DNA of 64,000 nt from Ustilaginoidea virens (taxonomy: Eukaryota; Ascomycota; Sordariomycetes; Hypocreales; Clavicipitaceae). The notes under the pieces are model-generated. The model did no database searches, was not told the origin of the DNA, and saw only the letters and a list, made by a program, of their open reading frames with translations. The stretch lies in assembly GCF_000687475.1 (NCBI RefSeq), contig NC_057318.1, positions 2,542,001-2,606,000 on the forward strand. The letters run 5' to 3'. The position numbers were made by a program, and so were the translations under genes. Below, one piece after another: positions 45,850 through 55,815 of this stretch. How positions within the stretch are numbered: position 1 is the stretch's first letter; every line of letters starts with the position of its first letter.

Positions 45850-47624
45850 TATAAGATTATCTTTAATATACCCTATCTTAAGGCTACTCTTCCCCTCCCT
45901 AAGCCTCCTCTTATTCTTATAGTAGCATATAGGCTAATAGTAGTAGGGGTCTTCGCAGGGTAGGGTATATATATAGGCTATATATTAAATAGGGATAATT
46001 CCCTATACGTCTATAATGTAATAGAGTCTATAAGCTATTATAAGACAAATATAGTAGGGCCGTATTAGGAGATAATAAAATCTTTTAATAAGATAGGGCC
46101 GGATAATATAGCATCTATAGTAGCAGCTGCGATAAAAATAGCAAAGGTATAGGGGGCTATAGAGCGGGGTCTGCCTATTATTATAGGGGTTATATTAGAT
46201 AATTTTATGCTAGCGGCAGTAGAGCCTTAGCATAATACTAGCCGCCCTGATTGTATAATAGTTCCTCCCTTATATAATATATAAAAAGGGCAGGCTAAGA
46301 TAGGGGTAAGGGTAATTAGGGACGTTAAGCTTTAACCTAGTATTGCTTTATCTTAGCATAATATTCTTAGGCTTCTATTTGCATTTCCCTTATAATATTT
46401 AGAATAAAAGCGAGATCTATAATAGACCTAGCCTAGCATTAGGAAGGCATTAATGCTATAGATATAGTAGAAACTATACTAAAGGCATCTTTTAGCCTAA
46501 ATACTAAATGCGGGGCATAGGGAGCCACCTACTTAGCAGTAAAAGTATAATACTATTAATTATTTAAAGCCTAAAACTCGGGGATTAGGATAATAATATA
46601 CGCTTTCTATATATCTATCTTAAGATAGGCGGGCTCTATAATAGCCCTCCCCTCCTTTACTGCTTTAATCTAATTATATAAGATATATTATAATATAGGG
46701 TTCTCCGCGAGACGCTAATTATGCTATATATAGGATGCATAGGAATTAATATAGCTTTTATACTCTTTTGCTCTCCTATAATACTTATATATAGGCAGCT
46801 CTTTAGTCGATTATATATACTTAATATATCTATTATATAAAAACTCTTCATCCTTTATATATTAATACTCTTTATCTGAAGAGTCCCCTTTTAAAAAATA
46901 ATCGCTAGCAGTATAATATAGCTTCTAAGGATGAATAAGACCCGATTCCCCCTTAATAGGGGCACTACTAGTGGCGGATAAAAATATATTTAGGTTCTAA
47001 ATAGAGTTAGCACGAAATATTCGCGATATAAGTAGGGACTTAAGATTTACTAATAGGCTTTACAATAGGCTAGACCAGGTCTTACTATAAAAGGAATTAG
47101 TAGCTAATTATAATAAAGATAGAGCTCAATAAAGAATACTAATATAATTAGGGCGGAAATAATACTTCAACCGATTAGTATATAATATAGGCTTAATACG
47201 AGATAAAACTTACGACGATAGGGACCTTTAATATTTATTAATAGCCTTAATAGGAAGAAGGGAAGAAAGAAAAAAGCTCCTAATAAAAAACAATAAAGAC
47301 TATAAGGAGATTTTTAGCCAGTAGCTAGCAAAAAAATTTTTATAATATTTGCAGCTATATCGGTTAACCTTTAGCTGGCGGCGCGACGATTAACTTCTAT
47401 ATGCTTCCACTATACTATTCCCAATTGATAATTATACGATTCCTATTAATTATATAACTACATCCGCTATACTTATAGACGAATCCTTCCTATACCTAAC
47501 AATTAGCCTATATACGGATTTAAGGATATTGCGGCATAGTAATTAGCGATATGATTGGTTTTTAGCGGAGGACTAATAGATAATAGAGGGTGATTTTCCA
47601 ACTCTAAAGCAGAGGAGGGGGGTA
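45850..47624 (-). pseudogene. Gyp-2 antisense ORF block
   Basis: This is the reverse complement of the 26463-28260 block of Gyp-3, at the same place between chromodomain and 3' LTR. The small frame at 46657-46851 lies in it but out of register. It is full of stops. Confidence 0.5.
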
Positions 47625-47866
47625 TATTATAGGCTCGGGCTACGCCCGTGCTATAACATAGCTAGGACTCAGGCTACGCCCGCGATTAGCCTAAAGAGTA
47701 TCGGTATAGGGTTATAAGGGCTCGCTAAGGACTCGGCCTGTGCTACATATAGGCATAAATAAGCTACTAAGAGGCCCCTATTCGGGTCCTCTCTCTTTCC
47801 TCCTTAGTCTATTTAATATATTCATTCGACGCCTATTCGCAGTAGCCCTAAGGCCAGTCTTTTATA
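47625..47866 (+). repeat. Gyp-2 3' LTR, 242-bp type
   Basis: It runs from TATTATAGG to CCAGTCTTTTATA. The right flank atatt equals, after RIP, the gcatt target in LINE-1-type sequence (aatgc near 10747), so this copy inserted into that LINE. Confidence 0.88.
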
Positions 47867-48540
47867 ATATTAACGATTTCAATTATAGTATAATTTTAAA
47901 GGATTTCGCTAATAGTATTTTCTTTAATAAGGACTTTATAGTAGATATAGAGGGGCACTGTAAGGGGAGCTAAGCTGCATTAAGGTAGTATAGCGGCTGC
48001 AAGTCCTTATATAGTAATAAATGCCTATATAATAGGGGCTGCAGTAGTCTTTAAGAGATTCTATATAACTTTATTAACTGCGGTCTTAATCGTCTATATA
48101 AGGGTTCTAATAGGGGTATAGATATTGCCCGGATTAGCCTCTTGCTAGGCAGTCTCTATTATAAAATTTATAGCTTCTCGCACTCTTCCTAGTACTGCTA
48201 AGGGAATATAATTCTATAGCTCTTTTATGAAATCTACGATAATATCGGCTATTAGTCGCTTCTGCCCTTATGTAGGTTCGGTCTTAATCTAGTTATACTA
48301 TATGCTATTCGCGATTATAGTATTAGGGTTATAGCGGCTATATGCTATGCCGCCCCTATTCCCTCCGTTGATATCTATTATTTTATCTGCGCCTACCGCG
48401 CCTACTTTTTAGATGCAATGCGCTATAGGTGAGGGGGGTAAATAGACGAGAAAAAGCGATTAGAAATATCAGAATTAATTTTAGAGGCGGTTCTATGCCG
48501 CTACCTAGCTGCGGGCGAAATCGCGAAAGTGTTTTTTATC
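47867..48540 (-). mobile_element. LINE 5' fragment (LINE-1 type)
   Basis: The reverse complement matches LINE-1 from its 5' leader to about 10747, cut by the Gyp-2 LTR. Its 5' end (gcgggcgaaatcgcgaaag near 48510) abuts another LINE fragment. Confidence 0.78.
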
Positions 48541-50221
48541 CTGGAGGGCAATAATATCTAGTTTTAATTTATAGTTAAAGGTAAGGTATACTAATAGTGA
48601 TTTCTTTTATATATTCTAGTAGAGTACCTCTATTATTAATATTAGGGCTAGGGAGTTAGGGCTTTTGATATATTAATAGCGGTAGGCTCGGCTAGGTTAG
48701 ATTTAAAGAATATAGCGATATTACTACTACTATTATTCCTCTTAAGAGGGATAAGGCTTTCTTTATATAACCTATTAATTTATTTCTTTAAGGAGTCCTC
48801 CTTTAGGAAGTTATTAGTAAGGCATCTATAGCCTCTATCCTTAGGGATAAGGGGAGGAATATCAATAAAGTACTAGTGCTTACAAACTATATTAGCCTAG
48901 TGCTATAGGCTTATCTTATAATATCCTACTACTAGTTTGCTATAAGATATAATCGAGACTAAAGTAGATAAGGTCCCTAATAGTTAGGGTAGTACTCTCT
49001 TTTATTACCTATAAAGCTTAAGTAATCTTTACCTTTATTAGGGTATTTCTCTACGCTATACCATCTGCACTAAGGGGTCTCTATGCAATAGTTCGCAATA
49101 TAACCAAATTTAAACATTAATAGTATTATCGTAGGTAGATAGCTTTATTATATAGTTCAGCCTTAAAAATTTCTATTTAATAAATAACTCTAGTTTTATA
49201 AAGTCGGTTTACTACTTCTATATTAGTTACTCTAATAATTAGGGGGGCTTTTATTGCTTTTTTGTAGGGTCTCTATATAGCGACTCTACTAATACTAGGG
49301 CTATTAGCTTAAGCTAGGTTTAATTTTATATCTTTAATAGAGATATTCTTAGAGAATCGGATAGGGAATTCTTTAATAATAATATTAAAAATATAAATAT
49401 TTAATATAGCTTTAATTCCAAATGCAAAAGGGATCTATATAGTTTCTACTATATGATGGGATATAGCTTCTAAAAAAGTGATAACTATATCGCCGCTATA
49501 AAGTCGGCGGGTTACTATAGCGTTAATGCCTCTAATAGTAGTATTTACCGCTTTTATAATCTTAATAGGGGTTCTCTATTATAGGTTTTTAGCGATATTA
49601 TCTCCTTTAATTATTATTTTACAGTAGATTCTTAGCGGTATAGGTAGGGTAGTCGGTCTAAATAGTGCGGTCGTTAGTAGGCCTTTAGTAGTAATACTAG
49701 CCTAGGTAGTTCTAAAGGGGGTTTTTAAGGCGAAAGCTTTATTAATAGCGCTTTCTATAATTTTTTCTAGATTATCGGTTATAATAAGGTTTGAATTTAG
49801 ATTAGGGTTAGTTCGATTAGTATATTTAATACTATCGATTAGGTTAATAATAGCATTCCATATATTTCCTAGTATAACTGCCGGGATATGGTCTGCGATC
49901 TTTTGGTAATATTATTTAAGCAATTCGGTTTTTTCTCGGGTTCCTATATTAATTTATACGGTATTACCGCTAATTCGTCCGTAGTTATTATTAGCAATAG
50001 TAATATAGTAGTTATAGTGGCTCGACTCGAGTCTATCTTTATTTCTTTTATCTATATCTATGATTTCTGCCGCCTTGAACGCGCCTTCCTCCTGGTGCTA
50101 ATATGCTATTAGCAGATGAGGTAAGATAAGGTAAGGAATTAATCTAGCAACTTTTTGACTGTTTTAGGGGTGTATTCGCGCTAGTACTGAGGTGCGGGCG
50201 AAATCGCAGTTTTTTTTTTTG
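48541..50221 (-). mobile_element. LINE 5' fragment (LINE-2 type)
   Basis: The reverse complement matches LINE-2 from its 5' end to about 34020, through ORF1 into the endonuclease start. The break at 48541 is where the LINE-1-type fragment begins. The open frame at 49888-50112 is a shadow. The 5' end is the poly-T at 50210-50220. Confidence 0.8.
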
Positions 50222-50244
50222 TCTCTAGCGTAATTTAATAATAA

Positions 50245-50276
<32 letters not shown>

Positions 50277-50279
50277 GCT
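50222..50279 (+). repeat. LINE 3'-terminal stub with (TAA)n tail
   Basis: ctctagcgtaatttaataa followed by a long taa array matches the last bases and tail of LINE-1 (ctagagtaatttaat plus taa units). Only the terminal few tens of bases exist, joined to the 5' end of an oppositely oriented LINE. Confidence 0.7.
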
Positions 50280-50686
50280 TTAGTTAATAATATTTTTTTA
50301 TTTAATTAAAATTATTATATTACTAGTTAAGTTGCGGCTATTTTAATTATTATGTAATGATCTTATTAATAGAGATGAAATTAAGGTGTTCCTAAACTTT
50401 TAACCATCTTCTTTACTATCTTAGGTAAATACGTATCTACCTACCTCTGAAGCTCAAGATAGATCTGCTGACAGTTGGTAATATATCACCTTACTGCGCA
50501 ACTCCTCCGCCACAGACAGCGTTAAGAGACAGCAATATTTGCCCACCCCTCCCCCGTCCCTCCTTAAACCAAAGAAAACAGAATCCGGCTCACGATTCTG
50601 CAGCGCCTCTTTTAGACAGGCTTAGCCACTAGGACCACAGCGATCTTAATCTGCTGAACAGCGTTGACTTGCGGCCGACGAACAGT
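50280..50686 (+). promoter_or_regulatory. Upstream region of the island gene
   Basis: AT-rich sequence to about 50440 gives way to balanced composition. A pyrimidine-rich cccacccctcccccgtcc lies at about 50540-50560, a usual core-promoter feature in filamentous fungi. There is no clear TATA box at a fixed distance. An inverted repeat cagaatc...gattctg at 50579-50600 may be chance. Confidence 0.45.
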
Positions 50687-51692
50687 ATGGGAAACCTGGC
50701 AGACGAGCTTGCCGATGCCTTCACCGACTCCAGTGAAGAAGGAGAAGATGTTGAATACAGCGACGGACCGAATGATGTTCTGTACACCGAAATTTCTCGA
50801 CAACAGATGGCAGCGCCTAACTTGTTAGGGGCTATGGGAGTGGATGTCGTTGCAACACCCGTGAGACACCAATGTCTGGAATTACCTCCTTCACAGGCTA
50901 AGGGATACTACGAATCTGTGGTGGATGGCGATAGCAGCGAATACGGCTCTGAGTCAGATTTGGGTTGCGCTGGTCTGCCGTCCACTCTGGTCGCTACAAT
51001 CGATGGTGTCGAGTCTCTGGTTCAAGTTGGGACCGAGAGCTATGGACGAGCAGAGGACGATGTATTGCGGCGAGTGACAGACGGGCTTCGCGATCTTGGG
51101 TCGCAGTTGATTCTGGAGACGAACGCCTCAAGGTAAGATTTTCGCTCGTTTCAGTCCTTAGCTGTGGTACTGACATCTCCAACACAGACTAATAACAGCA
51201 CATACCGCACTTACCACACACCTTTCACACCAGACTCGCCAACTACATGGACTGACGTTTCCATTGTTGTCGCCATTAGCCGCTGGGCCAGATAAGGAAA
51301 CCATTGATGACTTGATACCCTTATTAGTTTCCCTTACTGACCAGATGCCGCGGCCCTCCACATATGCCTTTAGCTCTCTGACAGCACTTCACTCTATTAC
51401 AGCTGAGCTAATTGAGACTCTGAGCTATCTTTCGGACACACTACACATGTCCCGACAAACGACAGCCACTGCGTCGAGAAGATTGAAAAGCGCAAAGGAC
51501 TTAGTATTCGAAATACGGCGGGATGAAGAATTGCGACAAGAAGGGGAGCGGTGGCTCAGTCGGGGTAATTGGAGCCAGCGACTCGCAAGTCGAGAATGTG
51601 CGAATGTCTGCGGTGAAGTGATTGGCGGATTTGAGGATGTCTGTGATAGCTGGCGCCAACGATTGCTTGCGCAAGCTAATAGTCAAGCTTAA
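50687..51692 (+). CDS. Conserved-looking two-exon gene of unknown function, 316 aa
   Basis: The exons are 50687-51132 and 51188-51692. Splicing the 55-nt intron joins both open frames exactly, with a codon split AG/A, ending in TAA at 51690-51692. I start at ATG 50687 (MGNLADELADAF), as an upstream in-frame TTG is not a likely start. The N-terminal part (about residues 1-85) is acidic and Ser-rich (SSEEGEDVEYSD, DGDSSEYGSESD), probably disordered. The rest looks mainly helical, with a Ser/Thr-rich helix (TATASRRLKSAKDLVFEIRR) and a C-terminal Trp/Cys motif WLSRGNWSQRLASREC and FEDVCDSWRQRL. No signal peptide or membrane span is seen. I do not recognise the family. Codon and dinucleotide use are normal, unlike all surroundings. 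It is probably nuclear or cytosolic. Confidence 0.88.
51133..51187 (+). other. Spliceosomal intron, 55 nt
   Basis: The 5' site is GTAAGA, a branch-like CTGAC lies at about 51170, and the 3' site is CACAG. Removing it restores a single frame; reading through would stop in the intron (TAA at its start in the exon-1 frame). Confidence 0.88.
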
Positions 51693-51699
51693 TAAATAC
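51691..51699 (+). terminator. AATAAA-type polyadenylation signal overlapping the stop
   Basis: taataaata begins in the stop codon. AT-rich sequence follows. The true cleavage site cannot be placed by eye. Confidence 0.4.
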
Positions 51700-52000
51700 A
51701 ATTAAAGGCCCTGTTTATTATCAAGGCGGACCTGCCGAAGGTTTTGGCCTGCTATTGTAATGCAGGCTGCGAAAAGTACAGGCCGTGGAAATCAAAGTCG
51801 AAGGCAAGTGACTGCGAAGGTAAATTGCGCGACTAACTAAAGTGTAAGATCAATCTGCATTTAATTATCTATATAATATCCCTCCTATCATATAAGTAGG
51901 ATTTACTCAAGATTTAAATACAGGTTATTATAATTTGACCAATATATAAGATATTCCTAATAGTATCAATCTAATATAAATATTATAAAAATATTATAAT
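51700..52000. other. 3' flank of gene, transition to RIP sequence
   Basis: Composition stays balanced to about 51850, then becomes AT- and TpA-rich. No gene, RNA or repeat was recognised. Confidence 0.5.
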
Positions 52001-52254
52001 TTTTACGGGCTTAGGCTACGCTCGTACTCTATATGACTAGGACTTAGGCTACGCCTGCATTTAGTTTCGAAAGGAGTTATATAAGACAGGCGTACAGAGA
52101 TAATTAATAATATTAAGACTCTAGCCCTTCCTACTTACAGATATAAATATACTAAATAAGGGTCCTTATTAAGGTATTCTTCTTTTCTTTTTTAATTTAT
52201 TTAATATATTTATTTAATACCTATTTATAATCGTTTTATAGCTAGTTCTTTGTA
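52001..52254 (+). repeat. Diverged Gyp LTR with primer site, 5' orientation
   Basis: It is clearly related to the Gyp LTR but more diverged. It ends ctagttctttgta and is followed by tttaaatagact (52255-52266), the same self-primer site seen in Gyp-1 and Gyp-3. The internal part stops after about 20 bases, so this is a truncated 5' end of an older copy. Confidence 0.65.
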
Positions 52255-52289
52255 TTTAAATAGACTCGCTTAATTTTAATAATATATTT

Positions 52290-52545
52290 AATACTTTGGC
52301 CAGTATATATATATATTATACTAGTTAGTATACTTAGGTAGCTCTATCTATACTAAGGTCTAGTAACTTTATACTAATTTATATGAGAAACTCGAGAACC
52401 GGGAGAAAAACTTATATATGATCACTTTAGCTAGTATATATAGGTGGCTCTATCTATATTAGTATTTAATACCTTTATACTAATTTATATTAAAAACCCG
52501 GGGACTGGAAGAAAAACCCATATACTATTATATTGCTTTTGGTAT
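52290..52545 (-). repeat. Tandem pair of LINE-2-type 3' ends
   Basis: Two copies, about 106 bp apart (gctctatctata at 52341 and 52447), match in reverse the cctcccggcactcgggtttcc...gaggtactaac end of LINE-2. A (TA)n tract at about 52303-52320 corresponds to the LINE tail. Confidence 0.6.
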
Positions 52546-52565
52546 CTTTACGGATTTGGAGATGG

Positions 52566-52818
52566 TATAAAAGACTGGTTCTAGGGCTTCTGCGAATAGG
52601 CGTTAAATGGATATATTAAATAGACTAAGGAGGAAAAAGAGAAGACCCGAATAGGGGCCTTTCAATAGTCTATTTATCTATATATTAGCACGGGTCGGGG
52701 TCCTGGCGTAGTCCTGTAACCCTATGCTACTAACTTATATAACCCTGCCTAGGCTAGGCATAAGTGCAGCCTGAGTCCTAGCCATATTGTAGCGCGGGTG
52801 TAGCCTAAGCCTATAATA
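52566..52818 (-). repeat. Gyp-4 3' LTR, 253-bp type
   Basis: It runs from TATAAAAGACTGG to CCTATAATA, both RIP forms of the TGTAAAGGACTGG and CCCGTGACA ends. Confidence 0.88.
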
Positions 52819-53199
52819 TAACCCCCTCCTCCGCTTTATAATCGAATTAATTGCATTTAGAAGCCTGCCCCTTCTCTACGCGGACCTAATTAAATCGCCC
52901 AGATTTTTATCGCAATAACCTTAAGTCTGTTTATTGGGTCCGGCTTATACGAGTAGAGGATATTATAGAGTAGCTAATTTAGGAAGGTAATATAGTAGAA
53001 GCGTATAGAAGTCTGGTATTATATTGCTAATTAGAAGCTATTTATAGCAGCTATTAGTATTATAAAAAATTTTCCGCTAGCTATTAGTAGGTAATCCCAC
53101 TAAGTAAGGGTATATTTTCTCTCGCGCTCTTTTTATTGCCTGTTTCTTCTCTTCCTCTTTTTTCCTATAGCCGATTTAATTATTATTAGCGTTCTACTG

Positions 53200-54252
53200 T
53201 AAGTATTGTTCCCCCCTACCTAGGGATATAATAGATACTAATATTAATAGACTAGTTATCTACATATTCCCGAACCTATATATACAGCTCCTATAAGCCT
53301 ATCCTTCTCCTCTAAGAGTTAATATCTAAAAGGCTATACCCTATTTCTATCTGTATTTAATATATATATCGTTTTGAGCCTAATGCGACTCTATATTCCC
53401 CTAATTAATTATATTACGACCCTAAATATATCTAAGCTAAATCCTAGTGGCAGCTAAGCCGTAGGTAGTGCGATAATCCCTATAGATCCCGATACTATGG
53501 AAATCCTACGACCTATAAGTAGTCTAACCGCCCTATCTATTAAGCGCTCTAGCCCTTTAAAGCATAGAAATAAGCTATAGTATGCTATAGGCGATTACTT
53601 ATTAAAAAGTAATTCCTCTGATAAAGAGCATAAGTATGCCTATAATAAGGAGTTCTTATATAAGCGATATAACTAAAAAATTTAGGCGATTAGTATTTTC
53701 TCTATTTATATACAAAAAAGCAGGAGTAAGGGCTGCTCTTACTACTAAGATGTATATAGCTTATATAAATAGCTCGACTTTAAGCTTAATAGTAATCCTA
53801 GACTTTAGTAGATCTACTAGACATAGGTTAAGGCCTATAAGGACGGCACTACTATTATTAAACCTATACGTCATTTAACTAAGATGACTAAAGCCTAGGC
53901 TACTATCTTCTCGTCTTTTTTTAAGGCCCTTAATAACTAATAGTAGTATACTATAGCCGCCGACTAAATGACTCCTTATATCCTACATCTTACTTTTAGG
54001 TCCTATAGTTCTGCTAATAAGGCATTAACTAATATCTCTTAGGTTATAACTCCCTCCTGCCGCTAAGCTAGATCGGTTATTAATTTAGCCCCTATATTAA
54101 GCGTAATGCGGGATATATAATAAGAGGCCTGGGAGTATTATGCCCGGATAGAAAAGTATCTAGCACCTTTTATCCAGCCTTATCTAGCTCCCCCTTTAGT
54201 CTACCCTTTACTAACCTATTACGCCAGGGAATTATTTGCCTATAAGTAGGGT
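53200..54252 (+). pseudogene. Gyp-4 antisense ORF, first part
   Basis: It contains SSDKEHKYAYNKEFL at about 53612-53660. The ORF continues after Copia-A at 62412-62780. The 80-aa open frame at 53636-53878 is in another register and resembles 3871-4140, which only reflects DNA homology. Confidence 0.5.
54248..54252. repeat. Copia-A target-site duplication, left copy
   Basis: agggt is repeated at 62407-62411. The empty site gtagggtatata is present in Gyp-1 near 7540. Confidence 0.93.
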
Positions 54253-55029
54253 TGTTAAAATCCTATAGTAGCCTACTAGGCTGCTGGCCTTATGCCCTAC
54301 TGGCCTACTAACCTTCTGGCCCTTATACCGCCTCTTGGACTTATGGTAGTATTACCATAGGCCTTTGCCTTTTACCTTAAGGATTTTCAGTGGATTATTT
54401 ACTGTATATCAAGTAAGGTAGGCCTTATTGAAAAAGGTGTGGCATTGCTAAATTAGCGTGGTTGCCTACTAGCGTGGTGGCGGCCTACTAGCGTGGTGTG
54501 GCATTGCTAAATTAGCGTGGTGGCCTACTAGCGTGGTGGCTAGTCTACTAGTGTAATGGTTAGTCACTAGCGTGGTGGCTAGTTACTAGTGCGGTGACTA
54601 GTTACTAGTGCGGTAGTTAGGGTGGTTGAAAAGGCCCGATATAGTGGGGCTGCTAACGTATTATATACGTGGCAAAGCGAGCATTACGGGGAGCTTTCTT
54701 ACTGGCTACCTTGGATGCCTAGGCCTACCCCTCCTTCGTGTATATATAGGATAGCTTTCCCCCTTCTTTCTAGATAGTAGAAGGGCAGAACAATCGAGTC
54801 TGTTAATGCACTATATGCCTCTTAACTTCTTACCTTCCCTGCGTTTTCTGGTTATTTTATATTTGCCTTGCCTTTACACTTGCCTTGCTTTATAGCACTT
54901 GTATAGTCTTAGGACTTGGTGAAAAATCTAGTATTTATATTAAGATTAGTTCACAGGTCGCAAACAGTCTTATGCTATCTAGCTAGCTAGTAAGGCTCTG
55001 CTTTTATAGTAACCTTGAGAATTGCAATA
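54253..55029 (+). repeat. Copia-A 5' LTR (777 bp)
   Basis: It runs from TGTTAAAATCC to TTGCAATA. Tandem units of about 20 bp (tagcgtggtggctagtcac type) lie at about 54440-54625. The primer site follows directly. Confidence 0.94.
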
Positions 55030-55044
55030 GGTTATAAGCCCGGG
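55030..55044 (+). other. Copia-A primer binding site
   Basis: GGTTATAAGCCCGGG corresponds to the anticodon-arm complement of initiator tRNA-Met, with ATG changed to ATA. The minus copy at 2829-2843 keeps ATG. Confidence 0.7.
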
Positions 55045-55129
55045 TTTTTACTTTTTTATTTTTACCCTACCTTTTTGTGTTCACCCCTTAGTCTCTTTTG
55101 CTTATTAATACTATTAATATAGCTATCCT

Positions 55130-55760
55130 TTAGTATCTTCGGCTTACCTTTATTAATTTCGGCTTACCTATTATCACCTTTAGCTTACCCTCTATTACCT
55201 ATAGTATTACCCTACGGTAATCAACGGCATACCTAATGGCAACTTACGGCGTAACCTCACAGCACTTTTAGCGTAACCTTACGTTATTTTCAGCGTAACC
55301 TACGGCACCTACGGATCGTATAGTGTAATATTTACTACACTATACAACTGTATAACACCCTTGCACCTAGTGTACGATACCTACTATACTATACGGCACC
55401 TGTTATACTCTCCTACTTATAGCACCTTTTGGTACGGTACTTACGGCACCTTTATATTACAGCACCTACAGCACCTATGGCACTCACGGCACCTATAGTA
55501 CGGCACCTATGGCACCTACGGCACTTACGGCTCCTGTATTACGGCACCTATAAGCACCTTGAATACTAACGCTATAGTACGGATTTGCATAGCGCCTACG
55601 GCACTTGTGCTTTTTATACTGAGACCTACCGCTATATTCTGCGGTTACCTTTTATAGTAGGCTACTAGCCACTATATATACTGGCTGTTTAGCTAGTTAT
55701 TCGACTATTTTACTAGTTATTCGACTATTTTGCTAGCTATTCAGCTAGTTATTCCTCTAT
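55130..55760 (+). repeat. Copia-A leader with several minisatellites
   Basis: It holds imperfect ggcttacc units at about 55140-55190, ggcacctac units at about 55290-55560, and about 20-bp tagttattcgactatttt units at 55690-55752. There is no coding signal. Confidence 0.7.
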
Positions 55761-55815
55761 TTTTATAACTATCGGCACTATTTTTCAACGGATTTTTAGA
55801 CCTTTCTTGCCTATA

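Larger units (their letters stand above)
19948..47866 (+). mobile_element. Gyp-2: 5'-truncated chromovirus, host of Copia-B and a solo Copia-A LTR
   Basis: Gyp-2 sequence occurs in pieces at 19948-21305, 22059-22651 and 45006-47866. It starts inside RT, directly at the Gyp-1 LTR, and runs on plus through RNase H, integrase, chromodomain and the antisense ORF block to a 242-bp 3' LTR. Integrase is continuous across the Copia-B insertion, bounded by the atatt duplication. The 5' LTR, gag and protease are missing. Confidence 0.85.

Noticed and set aside
50994..51361. Minus-strand and alternative-frame ORFs over the island gene
   Set aside because: They are shadows of the spliced gene; no splice signals or family likeness.
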